Assembly (NCBI RefSeq): GCF_005311025.1
Contig: NZ_CP031747.1
Location: 3,695,870 to 3,759,869 of the forward strand
Length of the DNA: 64,000 nucleotides
Direction: 5' to 3'
Source: Alcaligenes faecalis
GTDB lineage: Bacteria; Pseudomonadota; Gammaproteobacteria; Burkholderiales; Burkholderiaceae_B
Part shown: in pieces, positions 53,702-62,087 of the stretch
Layout of the letters: each line of letters starts with the position of its first letter
Numbering within the stretch: the stretch's first letter is position 1
Notes under the pieces: generated by a model
Seen by the model: the letters and a program-made list of their open reading frames with translations, nothing else
Database searches by the model: none
What the model was told of the DNA's origin: nothing
Position numbers and translations under genes: made by a program

Positions 53702-53730
53702 CCTCCTCCTCCTCCTCCTCCTCCTCCTCC
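53702..53730. repeat. (CCT)9 microsatellite
   Basis: Nine exact CCT units plus CC, about 270 bp to the right of the CAG/AAG array. Confidence 0.95.
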
Positions 53731-53857
53731 CGCAACTGGACCTGGATAGCAGCGGACTACAACACTGTCCGCTCCATCGCTCTTCACAAAAGCAGGTGAT
53801 TGCACCTCTTTGACATTTCGCCAGATAATTCAAACCTGAATAATAAGAGGGGACCCC

Positions 53858-55081
53858 ATGTTTCAATCCTTGCGCCAGCCCGCCGTCATGACGGTGACTT
53901 TGGCGGCTGCTGGCATCCTGATGGTTACCATGGGGATACGCCAATCCTTTGGCCTGTTCGTTGGCCCCATTGATAAGGCTACCGGCATGGGCATCATGTC
54001 CATCAGCTTTGCCATGGCCGTGGGCCAACTTGCCTGGGGGGCCATCCAGCCTATTGCCGGTGCCTGCTCCGACCGCTGGGGCCCGGACCGGGTTCTGATC
54101 GCGGGCCTTCTGATTCTGGCACTGGGCTGTGCGGTAACGCCGTTTATTGGTACCGGGCTAGGGCTGACCCTGACGCTGGGCCTGCTGGCCAATATTGGTT
54201 CGGGCGCGGCCAGTTTCTCCACCTTGATTGGCGCTGCCGCCCAACGTATTCCGGATCACGCCCGCGGTCAGGCCTCGGGCCTGATCAATGCCGGCGGCTC
54301 CTTCGGGCAGTTCGTCTTTGCCCCCGTGGTGCAAAAGCTGATCGGCTGGGTCGGCTGGATGTCGACCTTTTGGGTTCTGGCCCTGACCGCCCTGCTGACC
54401 CTGCCTCTGATTCGCAAGCTAAGTCCGGGCAGCAAGCCCGAAAAAGCCGCAGCCACCCCAGCTCCTGTTGTCAGCGGTCCCGGTCTGGCCGAGACACTGA
54501 AAAGCGCCATGAAGGATCGCAGCTACTTGCTGCTGAGTCTGGGCTTTTTCACCTGCGGTTTTCACATTGCTTTTCTGGTCACCCACTTACCGGGGGAAAT
54601 TGACCTGTGCGGGCTGCCACCTTCGGTAGCAAGCTGGTCGCTGGCCTTGATCGGCCTGGCCAATATCTTTGGCAGTATTGCCGCCGGCTCCTGCATTGCC
54701 CGCTGGCGCAGCAAATACGTGCTGGCCCTGATGTATGCCTCGCGCGCCGTGCTGATCCTGTGGTACTTGATGATGCCTAAAACCGATCTGGTGTTTTACG
54801 TCTTTGCCATCGGCCTGGGGCTGACCTGGCTGGCTACCGTGCCCCCTACCGCCAATATCGTCGCCAAGCTGTTTGGCACGCGCTATCTGGCAACCCTGTT
54901 TGGTCTGGCCTTGTTCTCGCACCAGATCGGCGGCTTTCTGGGCGCATGGCTGGGGGGGATCGCCTTGACCCGCTTTGGTGACTACAGCTGGATGTGGTGG
55001 GCTGATATTGTCTTGGCCGTACTGGCGGCCATCGTCAATCTGCCAATTCGCGAAGCCAAGATCAAGATGCAGGCGGCTTAG
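53858..55081 (+). CDS. MFS transporter
   Basis: The 407-residue protein has twelve predicted helices. The loop between helices 2 and 3 reads GACSDRWGPDRVL, the MFS motif A, and TGMGIMSISFAMAVGQLAWG precedes it. The resemblance is to the oxalate/formate-antiporter-like group, but the substrate is not readable. AGGGGA lies 5 nt before the ATG. A terminator follows. Confidence 0.88.
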   Translation: MFQSLRQPAVMTVTLAAAGILMVTMGIRQSFGLFVGPIDKATGMGIMSISFAMAVGQLAWGAIQPIAGACSDRWGPDRVLIAGLLILALGCAVTPFIGTGLGLTLTLGLLANIGSGAASFSTLIGAAAQRIPDHARGQASGLINAGGSFGQFVFAPVVQKLIGWVGWMSTFWVLALTALLTLPLIRKLSPGSKPEKAAATPAPVVSGPGLAETLKSAMKDRSYLLLSLGFFTCGFHIAFLVTHLPGEIDLCGLPPSVASWSLALIGLANIFGSIAAGSCIARWRSKYVLALMYASRAVLILWYLMMPKTDLVFYVFAIGLGLTWLATVPPTANIVAKLFGTRYLATLFGLALFSHQIGGFLGAWLGGIALTRFGDYSWMWWADIVLAVLAAIVNLPIREAKIKMQAA

Positions 55082-55158
55082 ACAACTCGCAATCGAAACT
55101 TCACCAAGCAACAGCACAAACGGTTGCCCAAAGAAGAACTCCGCTTACCCCCTTATCA

Positions 55159-55188
55159 AAAAGACCCGCCATGGCTGGCGGGTCTTTT
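55159..55188 (+). terminator. Terminator after the MFS gene
   Basis: A 13-bp stem AAAAGACCCGCCA / TGGCGGGTCTTTT with a TGGC loop, about 80 bp past the stop. Confidence 0.9.
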
Positions 55189-55302
55189 ATTTGGTGTAAG
55201 CATAAGTCCTCGTTATAACGGGGCAAAGTCTTGCCCCCTTACGGAGCCGCGCAAGGCTGCTGCCTTATCGGTGGTAAAGAACGGGTTGCCCGAATAGTGA
55301 GC

Positions 55303-55782
55303 TTAGAACATGGTATTGCTGTTGGCCGCCTGCTCGGGCACGGCCTGAATCACATCCCAGTGCTCCACAATCTTGCCGTCTTGCACCCGGAAAATATCCA
55401 TCACAGCCTGCCCGCGATCGGCCTTGCCATTGGTCGAATGCACATGCAGATAAACCAGATCGCCGTCTGCGGCACTACGCACAATCCGTGCGCGAGACTG
55501 CGGGTTCTCTTTGAAATAGCCATCAAAATACCCCACGAAAGGCGCTTTTCCGTCCGGCACCTCCGGGTTGTGCTGGATATAGTCCTCAGCTACGACCGCC
55601 GCCGCTTCCTGCACCTGATGCTTATTAAAGAAGCTGTCGTAAAAATCGATCACCAGCTTGCGATTGCTCTCTTCCTGAGCCACATTACGAGTCGGCGAAT
55701 TGGCAGCCAACGCTGCATTTGTGCTCAACAAGAAAGAGCCCGCTAATAAAACTGGAGATACCCATCGGATTAAACCTTTCAT
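55303..55782 (-). CDS. SnoaL-like (NTF2 fold) secreted protein
   Basis: The 159-residue protein has a signal peptide (about 1-28, ending ALA) and a SnoaL-like alpha+beta domain: VIDFYDSFFNKHQVQEA, EDYIQHNPEVPDGKAPFVGY and MDIFRVQDGKIVEHWDVIQ. Family members act as ester cyclases or have unknown roles. GGGAG lies 8 nt before the ATG at 55782; the frame is open to a GTG 9 nt upstream. It is probably cotranscribed with the oxidoreductase gene 16 bp upstream. Confidence 0.82.
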   Translation of the reverse strand: MKGLIRWVSPVLLAGSFLLSTNAALAANSPTRNVAQEESNRKLVIDFYDSFFNKHQVQEAAAVVAEDYIQHNPEVPDGKAPFVGYFDGYFKENPQSRARIVRSAADGDLVYLHVHSTNGKADRGQAVMDIFRVQDGKIVEHWDVIQAVPEQAANSNTMF

Positions 55783-55798
55783 CAGTCCCACTCCCTAT

Positions 55799-56410
55799 TC
55801 AATAACCTACGGTGAAGCGCTGGCGCGAATGGGCAGGACGTTCAATCTCGTCCACCAAAGCGATGGCGTAATCCTCATAAGAAATCTTGCTGCCTTGGTC
55901 GGAGACCAAAAGGCTGTCTTTGCCGATACGGAATTTGCCTGTGCGCTGACCGGGGCCAAACTCTGCCGAGGGCGACAGGAAAGTCCAATCCAGTTCTTTT
56001 TCCTGACGCAACTGATCCAGAAAGGCAATGCCACCCAAGGCCTCGGTCCGGTAAGCGTCCGGGAACGCAGGCTGATCAATCAATCGCTGACCGGGGGCCA
56101 CTTCAAGGCTGGCGGCACCGCCTACCACCAGATAACGCGGCACACCGGCCGCACGAACCGCCGTAATCAGCTTGGAGGGATCTGACGACGCAAAACGAAC
56201 CGCGCTAATTGCAATATCGTGCCCTTTCAATAGCGCAATCAAACCATCCAGATCATTCACATCGCCCTGAACCGCGGTGACATTGGGCAGGCTGGCAATT
56301 TTTTCAGTGTGGCGAGCAATCGCTGTCACCGTATGACCGCGATCCGAGAGTTCTTTCAAAAGGCGCGAACCGACTTCGCCAGAAGCACCTATCAATGCAA
56401 TACGAGACAT
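55799..56410 (-). CDS. NAD(P)-binding oxidoreductase, NmrA-like
   Basis: The 203-residue protein begins with a Rossmann motif IALIGASGEVGSRLLKEL and ARHTEKIASLPNVTAVQGDV, typical of atypical short-chain reductases that bind NAD(P)H. The ATG at 56410 has AAGGAG 5 nt upstream; the open frame further upstream crosses the promoter and operator. It is divergent from an HxlR regulator, the common arrangement for quinone or aldehyde stress genes. Confidence 0.86.
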   Translation of the reverse strand: MSRIALIGASGEVGSRLLKELSDRGHTVTAIARHTEKIASLPNVTAVQGDVNDLDGLIALLKGHDIAISAVRFASSDPSKLITAVRAAGVPRYLVVGGAASLEVAPGQRLIDQPAFPDAYRTEALGGIAFLDQLRQEKELDWTFLSPSAEFGPGQRTGKFRIGKDSLLVSDQGSKISYEDYAIALVDEIERPAHSRQRFTVGY

Positions 56411-56441
56411 AACAGCTCCTTGTGTGCTCAAATAAAGACCT

Positions 56442-56460
56442 GGTCTATAAAGTAGACCAT
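56442..56460. promoter_or_regulatory. Probable HxlR operator
   Basis: TGGTCTA-TAAAG-TAGACCA is a perfect 7-5-7 palindrome, 32 bp before the oxidoreductase ATG in the divergent gap. Confidence 0.72.
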
Positions 56461-56561
56461 TAAGCGTGATGCTAGACAGTTTTTTGACAGTCCACAAGAA
56501 GTCACGCAGGCCATACCAGGTCACACGGAAGTGACTATTGAACACAGGAAAGCAAGCCGCC

Positions 56562-56951
56562 ATGTCCTCATCAAGCGCAGCCACATTGGCTTCCAGCCCC
56601 ATTCAGGAAGAATTTGAACAACCTTGTCCCATCCGGGATGTACTGGATCGGATTGGCGACCAATGGAGCCTGCTGATCCTGGAATCGCTGGCACCGGGCA
56701 CCCTGCGCTTTAATGAGCTGGGTCGGGAAATCGGTGATATTTCCCGTCAAATGCTCTCGCGTACGCTCAAAAGGCTGGAAACCGATGGGTTTGTACAACG
56801 GACCTTATACGCCGAAGTACCGCCCCGCGTGGAATACACGCTGACCGAATTGGGGCAGTCTTTTCTGGTACCTATGCGAGAACTGGTGAAGTGGGCAGAC
56901 GTACACCACGCCCGTATCTATCAGGCGCGGCGGGAAGCTCAGGTGGAGTGA
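56562..56951 (+). CDS. HxlR family regulator
   Basis: The 129-residue winged-helix protein has the HxlR core CPIRDVLDRIGDQWSLLIL and FNELGREIGDISRQMLSRTL. Its Cys sits at the position used as a redox or electrophile sensor in QorR/YodB-type proteins. The start at 56562 (ATG) is preferred; a TTG eight codons earlier is possible. It likely represses the divergent oxidoreductase/SnoaL genes through the 19-bp palindrome. Confidence 0.88.
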   Translation: MSSSSAATLASSPIQEEFEQPCPIRDVLDRIGDQWSLLILESLAPGTLRFNELGREIGDISRQMLSRTLKRLETDGFVQRTLYAEVPPRVEYTLTELGQSFLVPMRELVKWADVHHARIYQARREAQVE

Positions 56952-56972
56952 TAAAGCCAATCCAGCAGAAAC

Positions 56973-57001
56973 AAAAAAAGCCGCATTACGCGGCTTTTTT
57001 T
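56973..57001. terminator. Bidirectional terminator between hxlR and the PACE gene
   Basis: AAAAAAGCCGC pairs with GCGGCTTTTTT across a 5-nt loop, with T runs on both strands. Confidence 0.9.
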
Positions 57002-57016
57002 ATTGAACGCTGGGGT

Positions 57017-57442
57017 TCAGGCTGCGCTGGCAGGCAAACCAAACACCCGGTCAAAGGTCCAGCTGAAGATAAAGGAATAGATCAGGAAGAACACCAGAAT
57101 GGCCACTTCCATACGCAAGGCTTCCAGCAAGCCGACCTGATACCACCACATATACAAAGGCACGATAGCAATCACCAGACCAGCCTCAAAGCTGATGGCA
57201 TGCACACTGCGGCGCAACAGACTGCGGCCTTTGACAGCTTGGCGGGATTCCCAATGTTCGAACGCCGTGTTGAACACGTAGTTCCAAACAATCGCAATCA
57301 CCGAGATCGCCACAGCAATGGGCGCGGACTCTGAAGCCTCCCCACCGGCAAAGTACGCCAGCAAGAAAGAAGAAAAAACAATGGCAAAAAACTCGAACAA
57401 ACCCACGTAAAAAACGCGGCGTTTCCAACCCTGGAGTGTCAT
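57017..57442 (-). CDS. PACE family efflux transporter (AceI type)
   Basis: The 141-residue protein has four helices in two bacterial transmembrane pair repeats. The conserved helix-1 Glu (E17 in VGLFEFFAI) corresponds to the proton-coupling Glu of AceI. FNTAFEHWE and FSWTFDRVFG mark the repeat ends. Such proteins export cationic compounds such as chlorhexidine or short diamines. AGGG lies 5 nt before the ATG at 57442; a start 7 codons earlier is possible. Confidence 0.87.
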   Translation of the reverse strand: MTLQGWKRRVFYVGLFEFFAIVFSSFLLAYFAGGEASESAPIAVAISVIAIVWNYVFNTAFEHWESRQAVKGRSLLRRSVHAISFEAGLVIAIVPLYMWWYQVGLLEALRMEVAILVFFLIYSFIFSWTFDRVFGLPASAA

Positions 57443-57767
57443 GACTACCCTGCTGCGGTGCATCAGCCTGGCACTGAAAGAGATTCAGCCGGACGAGACG
57501 ATGCGTTCAAAAATGGAGTGGCAAATCCGATGCACAGGCCCTCAGCCCGCATCGAAGCTGCGATAAAGCGCACAATCCTACCACAGGCAAGCAGACGGTT
57601 TGCAGGGCAGCTCCAATAACCCTTTTCAAACCCGATCGGGCAATATTGTTACCCAAGCCTTACGCCATTCACAGCCCGTATCACTCCTCATCAAATCGCA
57701 TAATCTGTACGCCCCGCAGCATTTATGGTGTCAGTTCCAACCCTCAACCTCTGGACTGGAGCGAACA

Positions 57768-58379
57768 ATGACATTACATAAAGCCAACACCGAACAGCTG
57801 CATGAACTCTTGTATCAAGCCCTGGAAACTGAATTGGGTGGGGAGCAAGTCTATAAAGCAGCCATTTCCTGTGCCAATAACGCGGACCTGAAAAAAGAAT
57901 GGGAAGGCTACCTGGAAGAAACACTGACACACCAACAGGTGCTGAAAAGTATCTTTGAGGAGCTGGCACTGGACCCCGCCAAACAAACACCCGGCCGACA
58001 AGTACTGAAACAAATCGCCTCGGCTCTGGTCAAGGCCATGGAGTTGGCCAAACAGGCAGGGGATCCGAAAGCGGCAGAGCTGGTCGCATCCGAATGTGTC
58101 ATTCTGGCCGAAACCAAAGACCATCTGAATTGGCAGTTGATTGGCCTGGTTGGCGAGCAGAGCAAAGACAAGAAACTGGCGACTTTACTCAAACAGGCTC
58201 ATGACGCCGTCGCTCCCGATGAGGGCCATCACCTGTACCATACCCAGGGTTGGTCTCGCGAGCTGTGGATTCAATCCTTGGGATTTCCTGCCGTGCTGCC
58301 CCCGCCAGAAGAGCAAAAGCAAGTCGAAACGCCGATCGGGGCCTCGCGGGCCGAGCAGCAACGCAACAAGATGCTGTAA
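57768..58379 (+). CDS. Ferritin-like domain protein
   Basis: The 203-residue helical protein has Glu/His residues placed as in ferritin-like di-iron folds: ETELGGEQVY, EETLTHQQVL, ECVILAETKDHLNWQ and DEGHHLYHTQGWSRELW. The ATG at 57768 has GGAGC upstream; the frame is open to 57600 but has no such site. The iron role is inferred and fits its convergence with an iron-permease-like gene. The 57443-57767 gap holds nothing else recognised. Confidence 0.72.
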   Translation: MTLHKANTEQLHELLYQALETELGGEQVYKAAISCANNADLKKEWEGYLEETLTHQQVLKSIFEELALDPAKQTPGRQVLKQIASALVKAMELAKQAGDPKAAELVASECVILAETKDHLNWQLIGLVGEQSKDKKLATLLKQAHDAVAPDEGHHLYHTQGWSRELWIQSLGFPAVLPPPEEQKQVETPIGASRAEQQRNKML

Positions 58380-58380
58380 A

Positions 58381-58402
58381 AAAAGGGCCGCAAGGCCCTT
58401 TT
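58381..58402. terminator. Terminator between the ferritin-like and iron permease genes
   Basis: AAAAGGGCC pairs with GGCCCTTTT across a GCAA loop; T runs lie on both strands. Confidence 0.88.
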
Positions 58403-58406
58403 ATCT

Positions 58407-58886
58407 TTATGTATCGCCGTCCAGACGTCGGCGTGCTTTCAACGCGATGGAGGAATAATAGGCCTCCAATTTCTTGAGCTGCTTTTCATCCAGTTCCTCA
58501 ACATCAATCAAGCGCTCATTGGCATCGGTCAGTGAAATAATCAGCTCATCAAGTTTTATATGCAGTGCCTTGCTATCTTTATTCTGATTTTGCTGAATTA
58601 AAAACACCATCAAGAAAGTAATAATCGTGGTTCCGGTATTGATAATTAACTGCCAGGTCTCCGAATAATTGAAATAAGGACCCGACAAGGCCCAGACCAG
58701 CACGGCTAAAACAGCAACAGAGAACATGATGGGCGAGCCCGCAAAGCGGGTCACGGTCTTGGCAAAGCAGTCAAACAAACTGTCTACAGAATCTGGCTTG
58801 CAAGGCTTGACCACGGGTGGCTCCTCCTGCCTGCACGCAGAGGAGGAAAACGGATCTTTTTCCAAGGAACGCTTGTCGTTTTTCAT
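58407..58886 (-). CDS. Low-affinity iron permease family protein
   Basis: The 159-residue protein has two membrane helices (about 54-70 and 78-98), with AGSPIMFSVAVLAVLVWALSG and TGTTIITFLMVFLIQQNQNKD. This is the family named after yeast Fet4. A coiled C-terminal half with KLDELIISLTDANERLIDVE follows. Iron transport by the bacterial members is not shown. AAGGAAT lies upstream of the ATG. Confidence 0.82.
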   Translation of the reverse strand: MKNDKRSLEKDPFSSSACRQEEPPVVKPCKPDSVDSLFDCFAKTVTRFAGSPIMFSVAVLAVLVWALSGPYFNYSETWQLIINTGTTIITFLMVFLIQQNQNKDSKALHIKLDELIISLTDANERLIDVEELDEKQLKKLEAYYSSIALKARRRLDGDT

Positions 58887-59286
58887 GGCAAATTCCTTAT
58901 AAATAAAAGCAGTTTAGTCGGGAGCCCGCCTCATATATTTCAAATAAAAACGAAACTGGGCAAAACTCAAACAGAGCTCGATCAAGGACACACCTGATTT
59001 TCCTGCCACCGACTTGAGTCACACCGACGACAAGCCAGCCAAACGATTTGACCCAGCCTTATCCCCTTGTCTGATGCAAGGATAGCCAAGAACTCCTCTG
59101 TTTTTTTTACGGGTATTTCCGAACGAAATATCCTTTTACAGCTGACACTACCCAAGCCCCAACAAGATTTGTAAGATGCGGGCTGACTATCTTGCTTTCA
59201 GTTTGATAGTTTTTGTAGAAAGTACATTGCTGTCTTTTTTTAAAACACGCTATTTCCCATAGCCTTTATTTAAAAAGGAGCAAGAA
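58887..59286. other. Intergenic region, no recognised element
   Basis: The 400-bp gap has promoter room for both neighbours. Only the AAGGAG ribosome-binding site for the next gene (59275-59280) is clear. A weak repeat ACTATC ... GATAGT lies near 59186-59210. Confidence 0.45.
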
Positions 59287-59616
59287 GTGGGCAAGATTGA
59301 CCATAAAACCATGTGTATTTTGTGCCAGACTCTGCCGCTTTCCAAAGCGCATACACCTAAGCATGCTTATATGGAACGCGTCACCAAAACAGAGGACTAT
59401 GGAGACCAGGGAGCACAGAGCCTGTTTCGCTGCTCCGTTTGCCAAACTCACTGGCTTTATCAACAAGACAAATGGAAAAGTTGTCTGGGATTCAAGCTCT
59501 GGACCGGGAATGTAGATGACTATCTGTCCTCAACAAGAAATCCCGGCAAAGCATGGGGACAGCAACAGAACCCCAGAAGCTCATCTCCGGGTTTTGACAA
59601 TCGACCGTTCCATTAG
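59287..59616 (+). CDS. Small CxxC protein, unrecognised
   Basis: The 109-residue protein starts at GTG with AAGGAG 6 nt upstream. Two CxxC pairs (MCILCQT near residue 10 and RCSVCQTHW near 49) suggest one zinc ribbon. LYQQDKWKSCLGFKLW follows, and the tail is polar and probably disordered. No family recognised. It lies alone, next to tRNA-Arg. Confidence 0.6.
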   Translation: MGKIDHKTMCILCQTLPLSKAHTPKHAYMERVTKTEDYGDQGAQSLFRCSVCQTHWLYQQDKWKSCLGFKLWTGNVDDYLSSTRNPGKAWGQQQNPRSSSPGFDNRPFH

Positions 59617-59683
59617 CGCCTCCCGCATTCCATAGCGCGCATGACTCTTGAATTGTCATCATGAACGATTAGTCAGGTGCTCA

Positions 59684-59715
59684 AGCCAGCCTTGTTGCTC
59701 AAAACAGGGCTGGCT
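59684..59715. terminator. Hairpin after the small CxxC gene
   Basis: AGCCAGCCTTGTT pairs with AACAGGGCTGGCT (one G-T pair) across a 6-nt loop. It is followed on the plus strand by CGAAAAAAG, so it is not a textbook terminator. The remaining sequence up to the tRNA is otherwise empty. Confidence 0.5.
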
Positions 59716-59853
59716 CGAAAAAAGAAAACGAGCGGGCACGAACAGCCCTGCGCAAAAAGCACAGGATGCTAATCATCAAGTGGGATATCAAAGCTCGGCC
59801 TATCAGAACGAGCCTTCAGGACCATGAAGCCGGGCAGGCGTCATGCATAAGAA

Positions 59854-59928
59854 TGGCGGGCCCAGCAGGAATCGAACCTGCAATCTTCCCTTAGGAGGGG
59901 AAAGTTATATCCATTTAACTATGGGCCC
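59854..59928 (-). tRNA. tRNA-Arg (CCT)
   Basis: A 75-nt cloverleaf on the minus strand: acceptor GGGCCCA / TGGGCCC, anticodon CCT in the loop CTCCTAA, T-arm GGTTCGATTCC and encoded CCA. No clear promoter was found upstream on the minus strand. Confidence 0.95.
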
Positions 59929-60480
59929 GGTGGCTTGTCTGCGCAGTGGGCCCAGGCGGGCCAGACACTACATGCACCGCAGGAATCCAGGCTTTACAAC
60001 ACGCAAGAGTAGATTCGACGCCCTCTCTTGTTCGTAAAAAACCAGCTATTTTCCTGCCTGCTGCTACCGAAAGTGCTACAGCAAAAGAACGGTCCAAAGA
60101 CCCTGTCCTGCCGCCGTGCGCTTCTAAAAAAGCAGTCGCAAAGTGTACCAGCTAGACCGCGGAGACGAAAGGATTGAAACAGCTCAACAAGGCTGCCCCG
60201 CAGTGCTTCAAACAAGCATGAAAAAATCCGCATCACGAATGATTTCACCGCTGAAAATCCGCGTCAAAACCAGGTCTGGAACGCCCTTACCCTGTCCTTC
60301 CACCATCCAAAACGAACACCGTAACCCAATCAGCAAGCCACCTCCGGCTCTTTCTAGGACAAACCCCAATCTAAATATGTTGTTAATATATTTAGAAAAT
60401 ATTAAGATCCATCCCATGCTTTGACGCTGGCCGCCAGCCTGCGACGGAGCTGGACTATAAAAAAACCACCGGAGACAAAC
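59929..60480. promoter_or_regulatory. Region upstream of the TRAP transporter operon
   Basis: About 550 bp with no supported gene. Near the right end an inverted repeat CTAAATAT (60371-60378) ... ATATTTAG (60388-60395) with a 9-nt centre lies in AT-rich sequence 86 bp before dctP and is a good candidate operator for the GntR protein encoded downstream. The rest, 59929-60360, shows nothing I recognise. Confidence 0.5.
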
Positions 60481-61539
60481 ATGAAATCCAAACTTGTTGC
60501 ATCCACCCTGGCCGGCCTGTTTCTGCTGGGCAGCATGGCCTCGGCGCAAGCGGCCGAAATCAGTTGGCGCGTACCAACTTCCGTACCCGAAGGCTCCCCG
60601 TTTTATCAGAATTTTCTGGAGCGTTTTGCAAAGAACGTGAAGCTCATGACGGGGGATCGTGTCGAGATTCAGCCCTTTGGAGCAGGTGTTATTGTTCCCG
60701 CCCTTAAAGTTTTTGAAGCGGTAGAGACCGGCGTGGTAGAGGCGGGGCACTCCACCTCCAGCTACCTGGTCAACCAGGACCCGGCCAATGCCATTTTTGC
60801 TGGCTACCCCGGTGGCATGGGACCTGATGCTTATCGCGTCTGGCTGTATGAAGGCGGCGGCAAGGAAAAACTGCAGGAGCTGCGTTCCAAAAACGGTCTC
60901 AAAACCATGATTGTCGGTTTGGGTTCGACGGAAGTGCTGGCCCACTCCAACACCCCCATCCGAACTGCAGAGGACTTGAAAGGCCTGAAATATCGCACTT
61001 CCGGTGCCTGGGCGGACGTAATGAAAGACTATTTCGGAGCCGTTCCCACCGTGGTTCCACCCGGCGACACATACACCCTGCTGCAACGCAAAGGGGTCGA
61101 TGCCGTGGAATGGGCTACCCCCTCCTCCAATACCCCCGAAGGTTTTCATCAAGCCGCCAAATACATTGTGGTCCCTGGCGTGCATCAGCCCACCTTTATG
61201 TGGGAAGTCGTCCTGAAGCAGGAAACCTGGGACAAAGTGCCGGCCGATTTGCAGCAACTGATCGAGGCCGCTGCCGAACTGACCACCCACCAGTCCCTGG
61301 ACTACTTCTACAACGCCGACATCAAAGCCATGGAGAAGTACCGCCAGGGCCGCAATGAAGTCATCACTCTGGACCCTGCCTTCATCAAGCAGTTAGCGGA
61401 TGCTGGCAATGACTGGGTATACAAGAAAGCCGAAGCGCAAGCGCAATCGGGCAACGACTACATGAAGAATTTGCTGACTGATTACGACGGATTCCTGAAC
61501 CGTTGGCGCAGTGAAAGCAATTACCTGATCCGAGACTAA
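60481..61539 (+). CDS. TRAP transporter solute-binding protein (DctP family)
   Basis: The 352-residue periplasmic protein has a signal peptide (about 1-24, ending AQA) and the DctP fold. ISWRVPTSVPEGSP starts the mature part, and GLKYRTSGAWADVM carries the conserved Arg that binds the ligand carboxylate. The YPGGMGPDAYRVWLYEGGG region resembles 2-oxo-acid-binding members such as TakP, so a small organic acid is likely. GGAGAC lies 4 nt before the ATG. First gene of the dctPQM-type operon. Confidence 0.9.
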   Translation: MKSKLVASTLAGLFLLGSMASAQAAEISWRVPTSVPEGSPFYQNFLERFAKNVKLMTGDRVEIQPFGAGVIVPALKVFEAVETGVVEAGHSTSSYLVNQDPANAIFAGYPGGMGPDAYRVWLYEGGGKEKLQELRSKNGLKTMIVGLGSTEVLAHSNTPIRTAEDLKGLKYRTSGAWADVMKDYFGAVPTVVPPGDTYTLLQRKGVDAVEWATPSSNTPEGFHQAAKYIVVPGVHQPTFMWEVVLKQETWDKVPADLQQLIEAAAELTTHQSLDYFYNADIKAMEKYRQGRNEVITLDPAFIKQLADAGNDWVYKKAEAQAQSGNDYMKNLLTDYDGFLNRWRSESNYLIRD

Positions 61540-61565
61540 GTCCCACTTTCTGAAGGAGAGCTGCC

Positions 61566-62087
61566 ATGCTGCAGCCTATTTCAAAACTGATCGACTTTAT
61601 CGCTCTTGCAAGCGCTCGGCTGGCGGAAATGGCGGCGGCAATCCTGGTCACCGCCATGGTATGGGAAGTGTTTGCCCGTTATGTTCTGCATGCCCCCACC
61701 GTCTGGGCCTTTGATGTGGCGTACATGATGAATGGGGCTATTTTTCTGCTGGGCATGGCCTGGGTGATGCGTCAGAACGAACACATCAGTATTGATGTGG
61801 TTCGCAAGCACTTGCCCAAGTCCCTGGCCCGTATGTCTGACGTGCTCCTGTACCTGCTGGTGCTGTTTCCGCTGTTTGCCATCTTGAGCAAAGTCGGGAT
61901 ACAGAAAGCCTGGATGGCCTGGAAGCTGAACGAAGTCGAAATGGTCAGCCCCTGGGCCCCGGTGATGTGGCCCTTCTACGCCTGCATTGCCATTGGCCTG
62001 ATCGCCTTTACCTTGCAACTGCTGGCCCATGGCTTGCGCTGTGCGGTCAAAGAACAGAACACTGCTGACGTCGAGGTGAGCCCATGA
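61566..62087 (+). CDS. TRAP transporter small membrane subunit (DctQ family)
   Basis: The 173-residue protein has four helices. VFARYVLHAPTVWAFDVAYM and GMAWVMRQNEHISIDVV are family marks. It joins DctM in the sodium-driven permease. GGAGAG lies upstream. Its stop overlaps the next start by 4 nt. Confidence 0.9.
   Translation: MLQPISKLIDFIALASARLAEMAAAILVTAMVWEVFARYVLHAPTVWAFDVAYMMNGAIFLLGMAWVMRQNEHISIDVVRKHLPKSLARMSDVLLYLLVLFPLFAILSKVGIQKAWMAWKLNEVEMVSPWAPVMWPFYACIAIGLIAFTLQLLAHGLRCAVKEQNTADVEVSP

Noticed and set aside
60208-61290. 360-codon minus-strand frame opposite dctP
   Set aside because: Antisense shadow of a clear DctP-family gene.
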